Assembly: GCA_030248295.1 (NCBI GenBank)
Contig: JASANH010000833.1
Coordinates: forward strand, 62,001 to 126,000
Length of the DNA stretch: 64,000 nucleotides
Origin: Mesodorylaimus sp. YZB2_4
Taxonomy: Eukaryota > Nematoda > Enoplea > Dorylaimida > Dorylaimidae
Direction of reading: 5' to 3'
This document shows, one piece after another, positions 52,676 through 61,370 of the stretch. The position numbers were made by a program, and so were the translations under genes. Within the stretch, counting starts at the first letter, position 1, and every line of letters starts with the position of its first letter. Under the pieces are notes generated by a model. It had not been told where the DNA came from. It saw only the letters and a program-made list of their open reading frames with translations, and made no database searches.

Positions 52676-53881
52676 ATGGCTTTGAGCAAATTGACCAGCT
52701 TCGTTTTGAGCAATCCAATCGAAAACAAGTACGATCTGATTATTATTCGCCACACTTTGGAAGAACCAGAAAAAGCAATCATACACGTGGACGAAAATGA
52801 ACAGGAAAATTCACATCTGTTTTTAAAGCAAGAAACTAATCGTTTGAGAACCACTGAGCTTACCTGGACATTTTTTGAGAAAGATTTGAAAAATATCTTT
52901 TCGAACGATTTGAAATTTAGAACTGAAACAAAGGGAATCCTACCACAACAAACTCCTTTGTTTGACCACGATATTAAAACTCGGATAATTAGTTTGGTGA
53001 CAATGATTTTCGGAGTCACCAAAATCATTAAAAATCCAGAAGCAGAAGAGATCACAGCTTTGAAGATTGTTATTCACGACACGATCGAAACAATATTCGA
53101 GCGAATTGTTGACATCGTTCGAAATTACGATAGTTTTTACGCACAAACAGATAGTCAATGCGACGCATTGAGGACATTTATTCGCTGTCGATTGTTGGCA
53201 GAAGTAAAACAGTCGAAACGACCTTGGATCAAGTTGCCAAACAACATCGAACAAATCGACAACAAAAAGATCGAAGCTGCCTTCGGCTTTTTCAAAGAGT
53301 TGTACAAATATTTCGACGAACACCCATCCACAGTACACAGTTGGATAATGGTCGACTATTTCAACGACAAATTGTTCGAGCTATTTGTCGTGTTCTTTAT
53401 GATCATGGAACCACAAGTGCTTACACGTATGCTGATTCCACACGAAGAACGAGAGGAACAATTGTTCGACCCTGAACCTGCTTTGGAATACCACGACGAA
53501 GAAGACGAAGACGACGAAATGTTCAATTCCTTTGGACAATACAAATTTTTCGTTCCGATAGAGGACGAAAAAAAATTGGACGAGAAGATGTTGTTCATCA
53601 ATAAATCGCTGGAAGAGTTTACCAACTCGGTGACGAATACATTTAGCAACCGCCAGCGTATGCACTTTATTGAAGAAAGCGATCGGTTGAATGAAATCTA
53701 TTCAATTAGACAAAGAACAATCGGATTGAAGAACTTTCTGATTTACAAATTTGAAGAATTCCTCACAGGTCGAATCGGAAATGTCGACGATGAAGAACTC
53801 GAAACGTTTGTTTTCCCAGAGTTGGAATTCAACTGGACTGATGCATTTGAAAAATTTATGGAGAAATTTCACACTAACTAA
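52676..53881 (+). CDS. Family 1 early protein (member 3, less AT-rich)
   Basis: 401 residues from the ATG at 52676; TTG two codons earlier is not used. Family features: DTIETIFERI, TFIRCRLL, LFVVFFMIMEPQVL and a final LKNFLIYKFEEFL. An acidic Asp/Glu-rich loop (about 270-290) follows the Glu-Pro helix. The codon use is clearly less AT-rich than in members 1, 2 and 4-6, although the protein family is the same. It sits directly beside the GC-rich family 2 genes. A long T-run after the stop can terminate early transcripts. Confidence 0.7.
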   Translation: MALSKLTSFVLSNPIENKYDLIIIRHTLEEPEKAIIHVDENEQENSHLFLKQETNRLRTTELTWTFFEKDLKNIFSNDLKFRTETKGILPQQTPLFDHDIKTRIISLVTMIFGVTKIIKNPEAEEITALKIVIHDTIETIFERIVDIVRNYDSFYAQTDSQCDALRTFIRCRLLAEVKQSKRPWIKLPNNIEQIDNKKIEAAFGFFKELYKYFDEHPSTVHSWIMVDYFNDKLFELFVVFFMIMEPQVLTRMLIPHEEREEQLFDPEPALEYHDEEDEDDEMFNSFGQYKFFVPIEDEKKLDEKMLFINKSLEEFTNSVTNTFSNRQRMHFIEESDRLNEIYSIRQRTIGLKNFLIYKFEEFLTGRIGNVDDEELETFVFPELEFNWTDAFEKFMEKFHTN

Positions 53882-54085
53882 TCACGTATTTTAACACTTG
53901 TATACGTAACTTATATATTTATATATTTATATATTTATTCTAGATACTTGTATACTGTATACTTATATATTTATTTATTCTAGACACTTACTTATTTTTT
54001 TTTTTGAATACTATTATATCCTAGTACATATACGAAAAATGGAAAATTTATACACACTTTTAAATATTGACAGGTTTCACTAAAA
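53882..54085. repeat. AT-only repeats between family 1 genes
   Basis: Repeated TTATATATTTA units and CTAGA elements, then an 11-base T-run (53995-54005) that fits an early terminator. An element GAAAAATGGAAAA before 54060 may be the promoter of the next gene. Confidence 0.6.
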
Positions 54086-55138
54086 ATGTCTACGTTTTAC
54101 TACATAAAACCGAGCGTATTTGAAAGATTGATTAATCAATCTAAAGAAATCGTTTCAAAAAGTTTACGTAACAGTTCTGTTGATTACGACAAACTTATGG
54201 ATCTGTTATCAAATAAAGAAATACAAATAATTAAAAACATGTTTTCATCCCAGAAAGAGTTTTATGCTCAAGAATTTATTAAAATTAAAAGTATTGAATT
54301 TTCGCAGTATGTTTTTAAAAATATTTTCAAATTTGAAGTAGAGGTACTCTACAAGTCAATTCAAGTAGGTTTTTTATCGAAGAACTGCTTGTTGGAGATC
54401 AAAAGTCTTTTAATGCTGATCGCAGTAGTCACACCCAAATGTGAAGTTACACAAATTTGTACTTTACATAAAACGTTGTACATCAAAATTAGACAAGTAT
54501 GCAACAAAATTTTTTCAGAAATTTTAACATTGGTTGACCAGAATCAAATAAATTTTCCAAAACAAATGATTAGTATTTTTACTGCTAGTAGATTAATTGG
54601 AGAAACACTGAAAAAGTCTAACTCATTTATTGCATTTTTTGAATATTGTCCCATGCCAAGTTTAACTGATTTGGTAAATTTTCGCCAAGATGACATTAAA
54701 AACTATATGGGAAAAGTAAATGTGGCTTTTGATTATTTGAATGACTACTTTTTGGACCACGATTCTGATGAGTTTAATTCGTGGGTTTTTGAAAGATACT
54801 TTGAAAACAAAATCTTTTTGTTATTTTTACATCTATTTGTGTTGATCGAACCAGAAACTGGAATTAAATCAGTTGTAAAAAATAGTCCAATACAAAACAC
54901 AAACTTAGTTTCGACTATTTGGTGGGAGGAATTTGTAAACTATTCACATGTTGACTACGATCAAACTCTGAAAAAAACAGTTAATCGGTGTAATATTTTA
55001 AAAGATTTTTTCGTGTCAATTTTTAGAAGAGAATTTATTTCACGATTAACTAAAACGTATACAGGAAACTACATCAACGATCAAGAACAAGAACAGTTAC
55101 ACGAAAAAGTTCATGAAATAATTTTTGGAGCAGAATAA
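54086..55138 (+). CDS. Family 1 early protein (member 4)
   Basis: 350 residues. Conserved points are IRQVCNKIF (replacing the IETIF helix), FLLFLHLFVLIEPETG and a final NILKDFFVSIFRREF. AT-rich codon use is restored. There are no membrane spans. Upstream, GAAAAATGGAAAATTT is a weaker variant of the early core. Function unknown. Confidence 0.6.
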   Translation: MSTFYYIKPSVFERLINQSKEIVSKSLRNSSVDYDKLMDLLSNKEIQIIKNMFSSQKEFYAQEFIKIKSIEFSQYVFKNIFKFEVEVLYKSIQVGFLSKNCLLEIKSLLMLIAVVTPKCEVTQICTLHKTLYIKIRQVCNKIFSEILTLVDQNQINFPKQMISIFTASRLIGETLKKSNSFIAFFEYCPMPSLTDLVNFRQDDIKNYMGKVNVAFDYLNDYFLDHDSDEFNSWVFERYFENKIFLLFLHLFVLIEPETGIKSVVKNSPIQNTNLVSTIWWEEFVNYSHVDYDQTLKKTVNRCNILKDFFVSIFRREFISRLTKTYTGNYINDQEQEQLHEKVHEIIFGAE

Positions 55139-55140
55139 AT

Positions 55141-55155
55141 TTTGAAAAAGAATAC
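55141..55155 (+). promoter_or_regulatory. Early-type promoter of the family 1 gene at 55180
   Basis: TTTGAAAAAGAATAC ends 24 bases before the ATG. Confidence 0.55.
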
Positions 55156-55179
55156 CAAATATTCAGATCGATACACAAA

Positions 55180-56238
55180 ATGGATAGCTTACAGTTGTGT
55201 ATCTATAGTGATCAATACAAAGTTAGTTACAAAAAATTAGAACGTTTTTTCAAATCTGTCAAATCTGCTTGTGTATTTCGTCCTGTTTACTTTCCTGAGT
55301 TGAGTAATTTTCTAAATTCTCGTATCCCAGTAGAAGACACTGACGAATTAATTAAAGATCGACATTTAGAGTTTTGTGTAGCATTTTTGTATTTTAAAGA
55401 CCAACACGATAATGAATCACTCCTACTTAAAGCTGAAATTCCCAACAGTAATGCACTTTTTAAATACGCTTGTGTGCCAATCCTGTTTTCTGATACAATT
55501 GTTTACAGAGTTGAATGTTTTTTATTGGCCGTACACTATTTATCAAAAAACTTTGGTACTCGATGTAACAATTTGTTTGGCTCTTCACTAAATCAACTGG
55601 TAGATGATATCATTAACCAATGTGAAACAGTGTTTGAAGAAAGTAAAAAAATAAAAGTAAATAATATTGCTTTACACGTATTTTTGTATGATTTTCTTTG
55701 TGCGAGATACAAAGCAAACCAACACTGCCAAAATAAAGAATTTTTTACAACATTTAAACTTGTTACGGATGAAGAAATTGTATACTTTAAAGATGACCCG
55801 GAAGATAGTAATTCCGACAAAGAATTTGTAGAAAACTTTATCATTCGTCTTAGTAGACAAATTGGTGAATTTAAACTTGACAAACCAACCAAAATCAAAA
55901 GTTCACTGATAGGTAACAAATGCTTTGTTACATTTTTGACCATGTATGTTTTAGTCGAGCCTAAAAATTTTCTACTTTCGATTGACTCTAACTTTAGACT
56001 AGATAGTGTCGATAGTGACGGTAAAATCATTAATTCCAATCCAGTTTCCTTTGATTCCAAGCGTAAAACATTGAAATTATTTTTTAAAAATGTTTTGATG
56101 GAGGCCTGTTTAGAAATTTTTAAAAAGTCTCAAGATAATTCGGATAATGACGACTTAATTGTTGACGAAACTGATCGCTTGGCACAGATTGTTTTAGAAG
56201 TAATGGAAACTACTAATCCAAATGTTACAGTACTTTAA
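55180..56238 (+). CDS. Family 1 early protein (member 5)
   Basis: 352 residues, more divergent. It keeps the helix before CETVFEES, FLYDFLCARYK, FVTFLTMYVLVEPKNF and the C-terminal KLFFKNVLMEACL block. It has several extra Cys compared with other members. TTTTTAT follows directly after the stop (56240-56246). Function unknown. Confidence 0.6.
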   Translation: MDSLQLCIYSDQYKVSYKKLERFFKSVKSACVFRPVYFPELSNFLNSRIPVEDTDELIKDRHLEFCVAFLYFKDQHDNESLLLKAEIPNSNALFKYACVPILFSDTIVYRVECFLLAVHYLSKNFGTRCNNLFGSSLNQLVDDIINQCETVFEESKKIKVNNIALHVFLYDFLCARYKANQHCQNKEFFTTFKLVTDEEIVYFKDDPEDSNSDKEFVENFIIRLSRQIGEFKLDKPTKIKSSLIGNKCFVTFLTMYVLVEPKNFLLSIDSNFRLDSVDSDGKIINSNPVSFDSKRKTLKLFFKNVLMEACLEIFKKSQDNSDNDDLIVDETDRLAQIVLEVMETTNPNVTVL

Positions 56239-56239
56239 A

Positions 56240-56246
56240 TTTTTAT
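56240..56246 (+). terminator. Early transcription terminator (T5NT)
   Basis: TTTTTAT lies two bases after the stop codon of the family 1 gene ending at 56238. Confidence 0.5.
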
Positions 56247-56258
56247 TTATTTCAGTTT

Positions 56259-56275
56259 TTTTGAAAAAAGATACT
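56259..56275 (+). promoter_or_regulatory. Early-type promoter of the family 1 gene at 56307
   Basis: TTTTGAAAAAAGATACT ends 31 bases before the ATG, one of the best early-core matches in the window. Confidence 0.65.
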
Positions 56276-56306
56276 ACTAATTAAATTGACTACTTAGTAT
56301 TTACAA

Positions 56307-57428
56307 ATGGAATTTATTAAAAATCTCGACGAACTCGAAGCCTATGAAAGTGAAGAATGGAACCACATAAAAGTATTCAAAAATCAATTTGAAAGTTCCG
56401 AATACATGTACTGTTATGCAATTTTTAATAACAAATTAATAAAACCAGATATTGAAGAGTACATACAATACTCACATTTTAATTTTTCTTACTTTTATTT
56501 TTTACAAAAGTTCGAAAAAGCAGTATCTGAAGATCTGATTAACAAAGCTTTGGTCGACGAAATCTTTTTTAATTTTCGTCGTCCATTTGATAATGAGTTT
56601 TTTACTCTTTTTAAAACTTCACTGTTGTTAATTTCTCAATTTATTGACAACGCCTACAAAGACAACCTTTTTAAAAATAAAGAAATAATGCGTTTTATTG
56701 ATTTTAAAATTCAGGAAGCAGCCAAACAAATTTTGTATTATTTTTTAGAAAGTGTTAAAAATTATGTTATAATGAATTGTTTAAGTGTTTACCACACTGT
56801 AGACATTTACTCTGAAGCAATCTATATTAGCAAAAACATAAACAGAAAGGCACCGAGTATCTACAATGATTTTAAAAAAGACAGCTGGTTAAATCAAAAA
56901 TTTAAATCTAGACGTAAACAAATTGTGAATCAATTACAAAATATCAAAATTGGTTGCCCTCCCAAAGAAACACTCGAAAAAGTTGATCACAACAGATTGT
57001 TGACATTTGACTTAACCAAAGAACTTAACTTTCCGACTACTAAAGATAATCTGTTTTCTGATTTTTTGGAAAACACAACATTTTGTATATTTTTGAACCT
57101 ATATCTATCTTTAGAAATGATGGAAATAACATTTAAATTGTTAGATAAAGTTGTAAAACGTCCAAACATGGTCAAAGCAAGTTCTATTAAAATTATCATG
57201 GAAATTGACCGGTTAAAACAAATGCCCTTTGTAGTTCCAAAATTTTCAGAAATAGTATACAGATTTTTTATTACAATCTTACGTAAAAATTTAAATTTTG
57301 GAGACTTTTTTGATATCGAAGTTATCAAATACGAATACCAAAAAGCTTATTTACTAGCAACTAAAGAATCAATCGTAAATGAATTTAAAACATCTTTTGA
57401 AAAATTTATGCAAAATAAATGGGATTAG
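56307..57428 (+). CDS. Family 1 early protein (member 6)
   Basis: 373 residues and the most divergent member. The aromatic helix is CIFLNLYLSLEMMEI, so the Glu is kept but the Pro is lost. The C-terminal block is IVYRFFITILRKNL. The central part has an insertion with basic residues (SRRKQIVNQ). Its last ten bases overlap the small gene at 57419. Function unknown. Confidence 0.6.
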   Translation: MEFIKNLDELEAYESEEWNHIKVFKNQFESSEYMYCYAIFNNKLIKPDIEEYIQYSHFNFSYFYFLQKFEKAVSEDLINKALVDEIFFNFRRPFDNEFFTLFKTSLLLISQFIDNAYKDNLFKNKEIMRFIDFKIQEAAKQILYYFLESVKNYVIMNCLSVYHTVDIYSEAIYISKNINRKAPSIYNDFKKDSWLNQKFKSRRKQIVNQLQNIKIGCPPKETLEKVDHNRLLTFDLTKELNFPTTKDNLFSDFLENTTFCIFLNLYLSLEMMEITFKLLDKVVKRPNMVKASSIKIIMEIDRLKQMPFVVPKFSEIVYRFFITILRKNLNFGDFFDIEVIKYEYQKAYLLATKESIVNEFKTSFEKFMQNKWD

Positions 57429-57562
57429 AATTTTTTGAGATTTACAATTTTTTAGCAATAATTTTCTCAGTTCTTGGGATTGTATTTAGTATTATCTACG
57501 ATGCTAAGCTAAAAGAGTCACTAATCTCAAAATGTATTCCTTTAACTACTAAAGTTGATTAA
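57419..57562 (+). CDS. Very small late membrane protein
   Basis: A 47-codon ORF whose ATG lies in AAATAAATGG, a good late promoter, inside the end of the family 1 gene. It begins Met-Gly, has a hydrophobic span at about 9-27 and a short basic tail. Size and topology recall the tiny poxvirus entry-complex protein O3 (35 residues), but there is no sequence proof. The context in an early-gene region is unusual for a late gene. Confidence 0.45.
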   Translation: MGLEFFEIYNFLAIIFSVLGIVFSIIYDAKLKESLISKCIPLTTKVD

Positions 57563-57610
57563 CAACTATTTAATCAAAAAAATAAATAAATAAGCGTATA
57601 GACCCAAAGC

Positions 57611-57620
57611 AAAAAAAAAA
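57611..57620 (-). terminator. T-run after the GC-rich gene
   Basis: On the - strand a run of about nine or ten T follows the end of the gene at 57663 by about 45 bases, after repeated GGGCTTGGTT units. It fits the T5NT early terminator. Confidence 0.45.
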
Positions 57621-57662
57621 CCCAACCAAGCCCAACCAAGCCCAATTTTTTTTAATACAAAG

Positions 57663-58265
57663 TCAGTCCACCAAGGACTTGGCACGAGTTATCAAGTTGT
57701 TATACTCGTGTAGCCGTCGAACCAAAAATCCTCGAGCCGTATCCGTCTTTCTGGCGCGAACCAGGTGGAACGCAGATTCAATCGCCATCAAAACAGAAAA
57801 CAGACTGTTCAGAATTTCGTTTCGCTCGCTGACTGCGTGGTAATTCAGCAAGTCCTTGTTCGTTTCGTTCGCCAACAAACCGACATACGAGGTGTCCATG
57901 ATTGGGCACTTCAAAAGATGGTGCGAGTCGATTCGTTTGAAGATGATTTTTTGCAAAAAATCATCTTTTCGGTTGGATTGTTCCAGGAACAGATCGTAAA
58001 GATCCGGATCTGGAACGTCTCTGATCTCGCCAACCGGGATGTATTTTTCGTTATCGACCATTAGCTGGTGGTACAATGGTTCGATTTGATCTTCCAAGAT
58101 CTTCGGAAACTCGGCCAACAGAACCGATTTTTTCATGCGGATGTCATCGGCGATTCTGTTGAGATCGAGGTGTCTGGAACGCACCAGATGCGAGTTCTTG
58201 GCCACATCGGTGTTGGTCTTCTTGTACCAGACCAATCTGTCGTAAAGACGAACGTACGAATCCAT
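57663..58265 (-). CDS. GC-rich family 2 protein (member C)
   Basis: 200 residues from the ATG at 58265. The frame is open upstream to 58328 but has only a TTG there. It has the VWYKK motif shared with the gene at 50462 and similar helical phases after it. Codon use is GC-rich like members A and B, while the flanking sequence is AT-rich. An early core TTTGAAAAAATACTAAAT is upstream on the - strand (58333-58350). It is separated from members A and B by four AT-rich family 1 genes. Function unknown. Confidence 0.6.
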   Translation of the reverse strand: MDSYVRLYDRLVWYKKTNTDVAKNSHLVRSRHLDLNRIADDIRMKKSVLLAEFPKILEDQIEPLYHQLMVDNEKYIPVGEIRDVPDPDLYDLFLEQSNRKDDFLQKIIFKRIDSHHLLKCPIMDTSYVGLLANETNKDLLNYHAVSERNEILNSLFSVLMAIESAFHLVRARKTDTARGFLVRRLHEYNNLITRAKSLVD

Positions 58266-58330
58266 GTTGCGGATGTAAAATGCAAGCGTCAGATGCAATC
58301 TCGGGGTGGTAATGGCGTTGCAAGCCAATG

Positions 58331-58350
58331 TTATTTAGTATTTTTTCAAA
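58331..58350 (-). promoter_or_regulatory. Early-type promoter of the GC-rich gene at 57663
   Basis: On the - strand TTTGAAAAAATACTAAAT matches the early core and precedes the ATG at 58265 by about 65 bases. Confidence 0.55.
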
Positions 58351-58413
58351 TCCATGTAGATTACACAAATAAATTGAAGATTTTTGTACAAAAGTTAAAT
58401 ACATTATACAAAA

Positions 58414-59007
58414 ATGGAAGAATTCGACAATCTTTTAGGTGAATTAGACGACATGTTTAGAAAAAACAGACTTTCACTAATTAAAAATAAACTTGGCGAC
58501 TATCCTCCAGATGTGACGCCTATTTCCAAAAAAATTGTCGAAGCAAAAGATTTAATAACTCGGTTGATAAATGTTTACCACATTCTTTATTTTAATAAAA
58601 AAATTATTAAATCGTTTAAAGTTTTCAAAGATAAGGACATTTTTTCAGAATTTCATGACTACTATACAACTTCTTTAAAAAAAATTACAACAGCAGAGCT
58701 TTTAGATCCAGATACTTATTTATTTTATAAAAATAATTTAAATAATACTAGTTATGCTAATGATTTTTTAGAAATTGGAGTGTTGCCAAATCTTTTTGGT
58801 GAACCACCCGAACCACCACCAACATTTGAATGTCTGTTTTGTAATATTGAAAAAAATGTAAATATGAACAAAAAGATCGACACAAATAAAGACAATTGGA
58901 GGTGTTCTCGGTGTTATGCCTACGAATGTCCAGAACATAGATCTACAGTTGATTGTGAAATTTCAAAAAAAAAATTTTGTAACTGTTGCATTTATTACAC
59001 TATTTAA
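58414..59007 (+). CDS. Cys-rich zinc-binding protein, unknown
   Basis: 197 residues. A helical N-terminal part is followed, from about residue 145, by CLFC, CSRCYAYEC, a His, and CNCC near the end, enough ligands for two zinc sites of RING- or B-box-like type. The next gene is also Cys-rich and starts 11 bases later, so the two may be related or act together. Ubiquitin-ligase or RNA-polymerase-accessory roles are both conceivable. No family is recognised. Confidence 0.6.
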   Translation: MEEFDNLLGELDDMFRKNRLSLIKNKLGDYPPDVTPISKKIVEAKDLITRLINVYHILYFNKKIIKSFKVFKDKDIFSEFHDYYTTSLKKITTAELLDPDTYLFYKNNLNNTSYANDFLEIGVLPNLFGEPPEPPPTFECLFCNIEKNVNMNKKIDTNKDNWRCSRCYAYECPEHRSTVDCEISKKKFCNCCIYYTI

Positions 59008-59018
59008 AGGGTAAAAAC

Positions 59019-60152
59019 ATGTATTTTTATTTTTCTAGCAAAAAGCAAGATTTAGCAGAAGAACGACTAAGTAAAATAGTTAGTATTAATCGACAAAATA
59101 TAATGAATTACATGTTTCTATTAAAAAATATTACAAAAGATTACATTTCAACGATTAACAATGAGCAAGAACAAAACAAATTAGATTATCACAGTTACGT
59201 ATTCTTTTATAAATTTTTAAAACTACAAAGTCTTTTTTCGACAAACACTTTTCAAAAAAAATTTTTCAAACAACTGACGAATACTTTCGTGTCTGAAATT
59301 AAAAAAATGTATTTATCTAAAGTTGACCAGCCTTTTACCGACTGTTTACAATGTGTACTCACGAGTCATACAAAACAAGAAAATACAGATTATTGTAACT
59401 GTGGAGTTACTACGTGTGCCAACCATATTATCAAAAAATGTGAATGTTGTAAAAATGTAAACTGTTCAGATTTGTGCAAAATTAAACATCTCTATAGATA
59501 CAAAATTTGTAACTGCCCAACTACTTTAAAAGATAAAACAATCATTAAAAAAGTTACATTGATTAATAATTTCTACAACTACAAGTACAATCTACCTTGT
59601 TGTCACTGTTTCAAAGTAATCTACGATAATTCTTTTAGGAAATGTTCAACACCAAGTTGTTTAAAAAAAATATGTAACGAATGTGTAGGTGGAGAAAACT
59701 ACCCATACGGTAAGATTTGTTACCGGTGCCAAAAAATGTTTTGTGACACGTGTATTATTATCGATTTGAAATCTTTTGTATATAAAAATATTCAATGTAG
59801 GTGGTGCAGTTATTATAATATAAACAGACCCAATCGTCACATTTTTTGTTATTCTTGTTTACTCACAGAATCGACTTTTTGTAGTTACTGTAACGTAAAA
59901 TGTATGATATGTATGACCAAATCAATAAATTGTAAAAAATGCAAACGTGTCATTTGTAACAAATGTAGACCATTAACAAGTCTTAGATGTGCTACCTGTG
60001 ACGGCTATTACTGTATGAAATGTTATCCAGATTGTAGGATTTGTGATATTGGAGCGCTTTTTAAAACATTGGAGACATGCGCACTTTGTAAAAAAGAACA
60101 AAAATCAATTCTGTTTGGAAAATTTTGTAAAAAAAATCATTACCTGGAATAG
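59019..60152 (+). CDS. Large multi-zinc-finger (RING/B-box-like) protein
   Basis: 377 residues from the ATG at 59019. The preceding 11 codons have only a TTG start and overlap the previous gene. From about residue 108 to the end there are more than 40 Cys in CxxC pairs with His, in at least five or six zinc modules (CLQC, CNCG, CECC, CCHC, CNEC, CYRC, CRWC, CSYC, CMIC, CKKC, CATC). The arrangement resembles RBR/TRIAD-type ubiquitin ligases or B-box/TRASH clusters, but no exact domain is assigned. Such a Cys density is unusual for a poxvirus protein. Confidence 0.65.
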   Translation: MYFYFSSKKQDLAEERLSKIVSINRQNIMNYMFLLKNITKDYISTINNEQEQNKLDYHSYVFFYKFLKLQSLFSTNTFQKKFFKQLTNTFVSEIKKMYLSKVDQPFTDCLQCVLTSHTKQENTDYCNCGVTTCANHIIKKCECCKNVNCSDLCKIKHLYRYKICNCPTTLKDKTIIKKVTLINNFYNYKYNLPCCHCFKVIYDNSFRKCSTPSCLKKICNECVGGENYPYGKICYRCQKMFCDTCIIIDLKSFVYKNIQCRWCSYYNINRPNRHIFCYSCLLTESTFCSYCNVKCMICMTKSINCKKCKRVICNKCRPLTSLRCATCDGYYCMKCYPDCRICDIGALFKTLETCALCKKEQKSILFGKFCKKNHYLE

Positions 60153-60183
60153 TTTTTGAATTTTAAGTTTACAAATATTAAAA

Positions 60184-60462
60184 ATGGCTTACAGAATGTA
60201 TACCGGAAGGGAATCTGAAGATGAAGAGGAAGAATCAGAATCAGCAGAATCAAACATGAGAATCTTTGAAATTTCCACTAGTTTTTACAATCTTATTAGT
60301 TCAAAAATAGAAATTGAAATTAATAATTCTGTCGAGCTTACTACTAATTTTACATTAACGATTAACCTTTTTATATTAAAAAAATATTTTAAAATAATAG
60401 TACTTTTATTTTTTGTATGTTGGATTTTAAAAATCATTCAGTTAGCCACCAGATCATACTAA
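60184..60462 (+). CDS. Small tail-anchored protein with acidic N-terminus
   Basis: 92 residues. Residues 10-22 are an acidic Glu/Ser run. A hydrophobic segment at about 69-87 forms a C-terminal anchor with a short basic end. The gene overlaps the end of the rpo19-like gene by nine bases. No family is recognised. Confidence 0.55.
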   Translation: MAYRMYTGRESEDEEEESESAESNMRIFEISTSFYNLISSKIEIEINNSVELTTNFTLTINLFILKKYFKIIVLLFFVCWILKIIQLATRSY

Positions 60463-61209
60463 AACATTTTCATTAAAAAACGGATCGTGTAGTTTGCGTT
60501 TTTGTAGTATTTCATCAATTGCTTGGTCTGAGAGTGTGTTTTGATTAATTTCTGAATAAAAAATTGGAAATTCGTCAATTAAACTTTGTGGAAAAAATTG
60601 TTTATTTGTTGCCATTGGTCTTAGTACAATTTTTAAACAATGTAAAAAATCTTTTAAATTATATTTTGAGATATCAAAAATAAACTTTCCTTTTTTTGAA
60701 TACATTGCGTGATTACCTAAGATTAATGACCGGATTGCTTCACTTTCTTCTGTGTTATTTGTTGGGTAAACGTAGTTTCTGGTGGAAGTATCTTCCAACA
60801 TACAACCACCATTTTTTAAAATATCTGTGGCAACACATAGTGCTTGGATTAGTTCAAATTGTGAAGGTAACTTGATTATGTTAAGGATTGCGTTGCTAAC
60901 TTCTAGGCTAGATCCAGATTGTTTAGTGGTGTCTACTTCTCCAACTGCCAAATCTAATTCATTGTCGATAATTTCTTCTTCCTCTAAATCAATCAAATGG
61001 TCACCAATGTCATTAATTTGCTCTTCTAAATCATTATCCTCTAAGGCTTCGTCATCATAAACACTCGGAATCACTTTTTTAGGTTTAAAAGAGGTTAAAT
61101 TTTCTTCGTCTTCTTCTTCTTCTGTTTCTGTAAAGTCGTCTTCTAAATCTTCGTCTGTGTCTGTGTAGTCGTCTTCGTCTTCACCAAGTAGATCGTCTTT
61201 TTCATCCAT
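60454..61209 (-). CDS. Probable RNA polymerase subunit rpo19-like (Rpb6-type)
   Basis: 251 residues starting in AATATAAATGG (late). The first 90 residues are extremely acidic. The second half contains QFELIQALCVATDIL followed by an EEsEAIRSLILGN segment. That matches the Rpb6 pattern of a helix carrying the R-A-x-x-(I/L) core, then a loop, then a second helix. Poxvirus rpo19 (A5) also has an acidic N-terminus and lies two genes from A7, as here. The acidic part is longer than in vaccinia (164 residues in total). Confidence 0.5.
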   Translation of the reverse strand: MDEKDDLLGEDEDDYTDTDEDLEDDFTETEEEEDEENLTSFKPKKVIPSVYDDEALEDNDLEEQINDIGDHLIDLEEEEIIDNELDLAVGEVDTTKQSGSSLEVSNAILNIIKLPSQFELIQALCVATDILKNGGCMLEDTSTRNYVYPTNNTEESEAIRSLILGNHAMYSKKGKFIFDISKYNLKDFLHCLKIVLRPMATNKQFFPQSLIDEFPIFYSEINQNTLSDQAIDEILQKRKLHDPFFNENVLV

Positions 61210-61235
61210 TTATATTTGACGACAAAACTTTCAGA

Positions 61236-61370
61236 ATGAATGATTTGATTAATATTTCAGTATTAATTTACCTTTTACTACTAAGTGGTTTGTTGTTTTT
61301 GATTGGTAAAATGTATTATATACTTTTTAAAAATTTTCATTTCATCTCAGATAATCAAAAAAGTAATTAA
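61236..61370 (+). CDS. Very small single-span membrane protein
   Basis: A 44-codon ORF between the divergent rpo19-like gene and the convergent A7-like gene. A Leu/Ile-rich span covers about residues 3-25, followed by a basic aromatic tail. The coding sequence runs into the first copy of the 53-bp duplication, which supplies its stop. No late promoter motif is at the ATG, so the support is compositional only. Confidence 0.35.
   Translation: MNDLINISVLIYLLLLSGLLFLIGKMYYILFKNFHFISDNQKSN

Noticed and set aside
58144..58404. 86-residue - strand ORF upstream of the GC-rich gene
   Set aside because: It overlaps the GC-rich coding region in another frame and has no motif.
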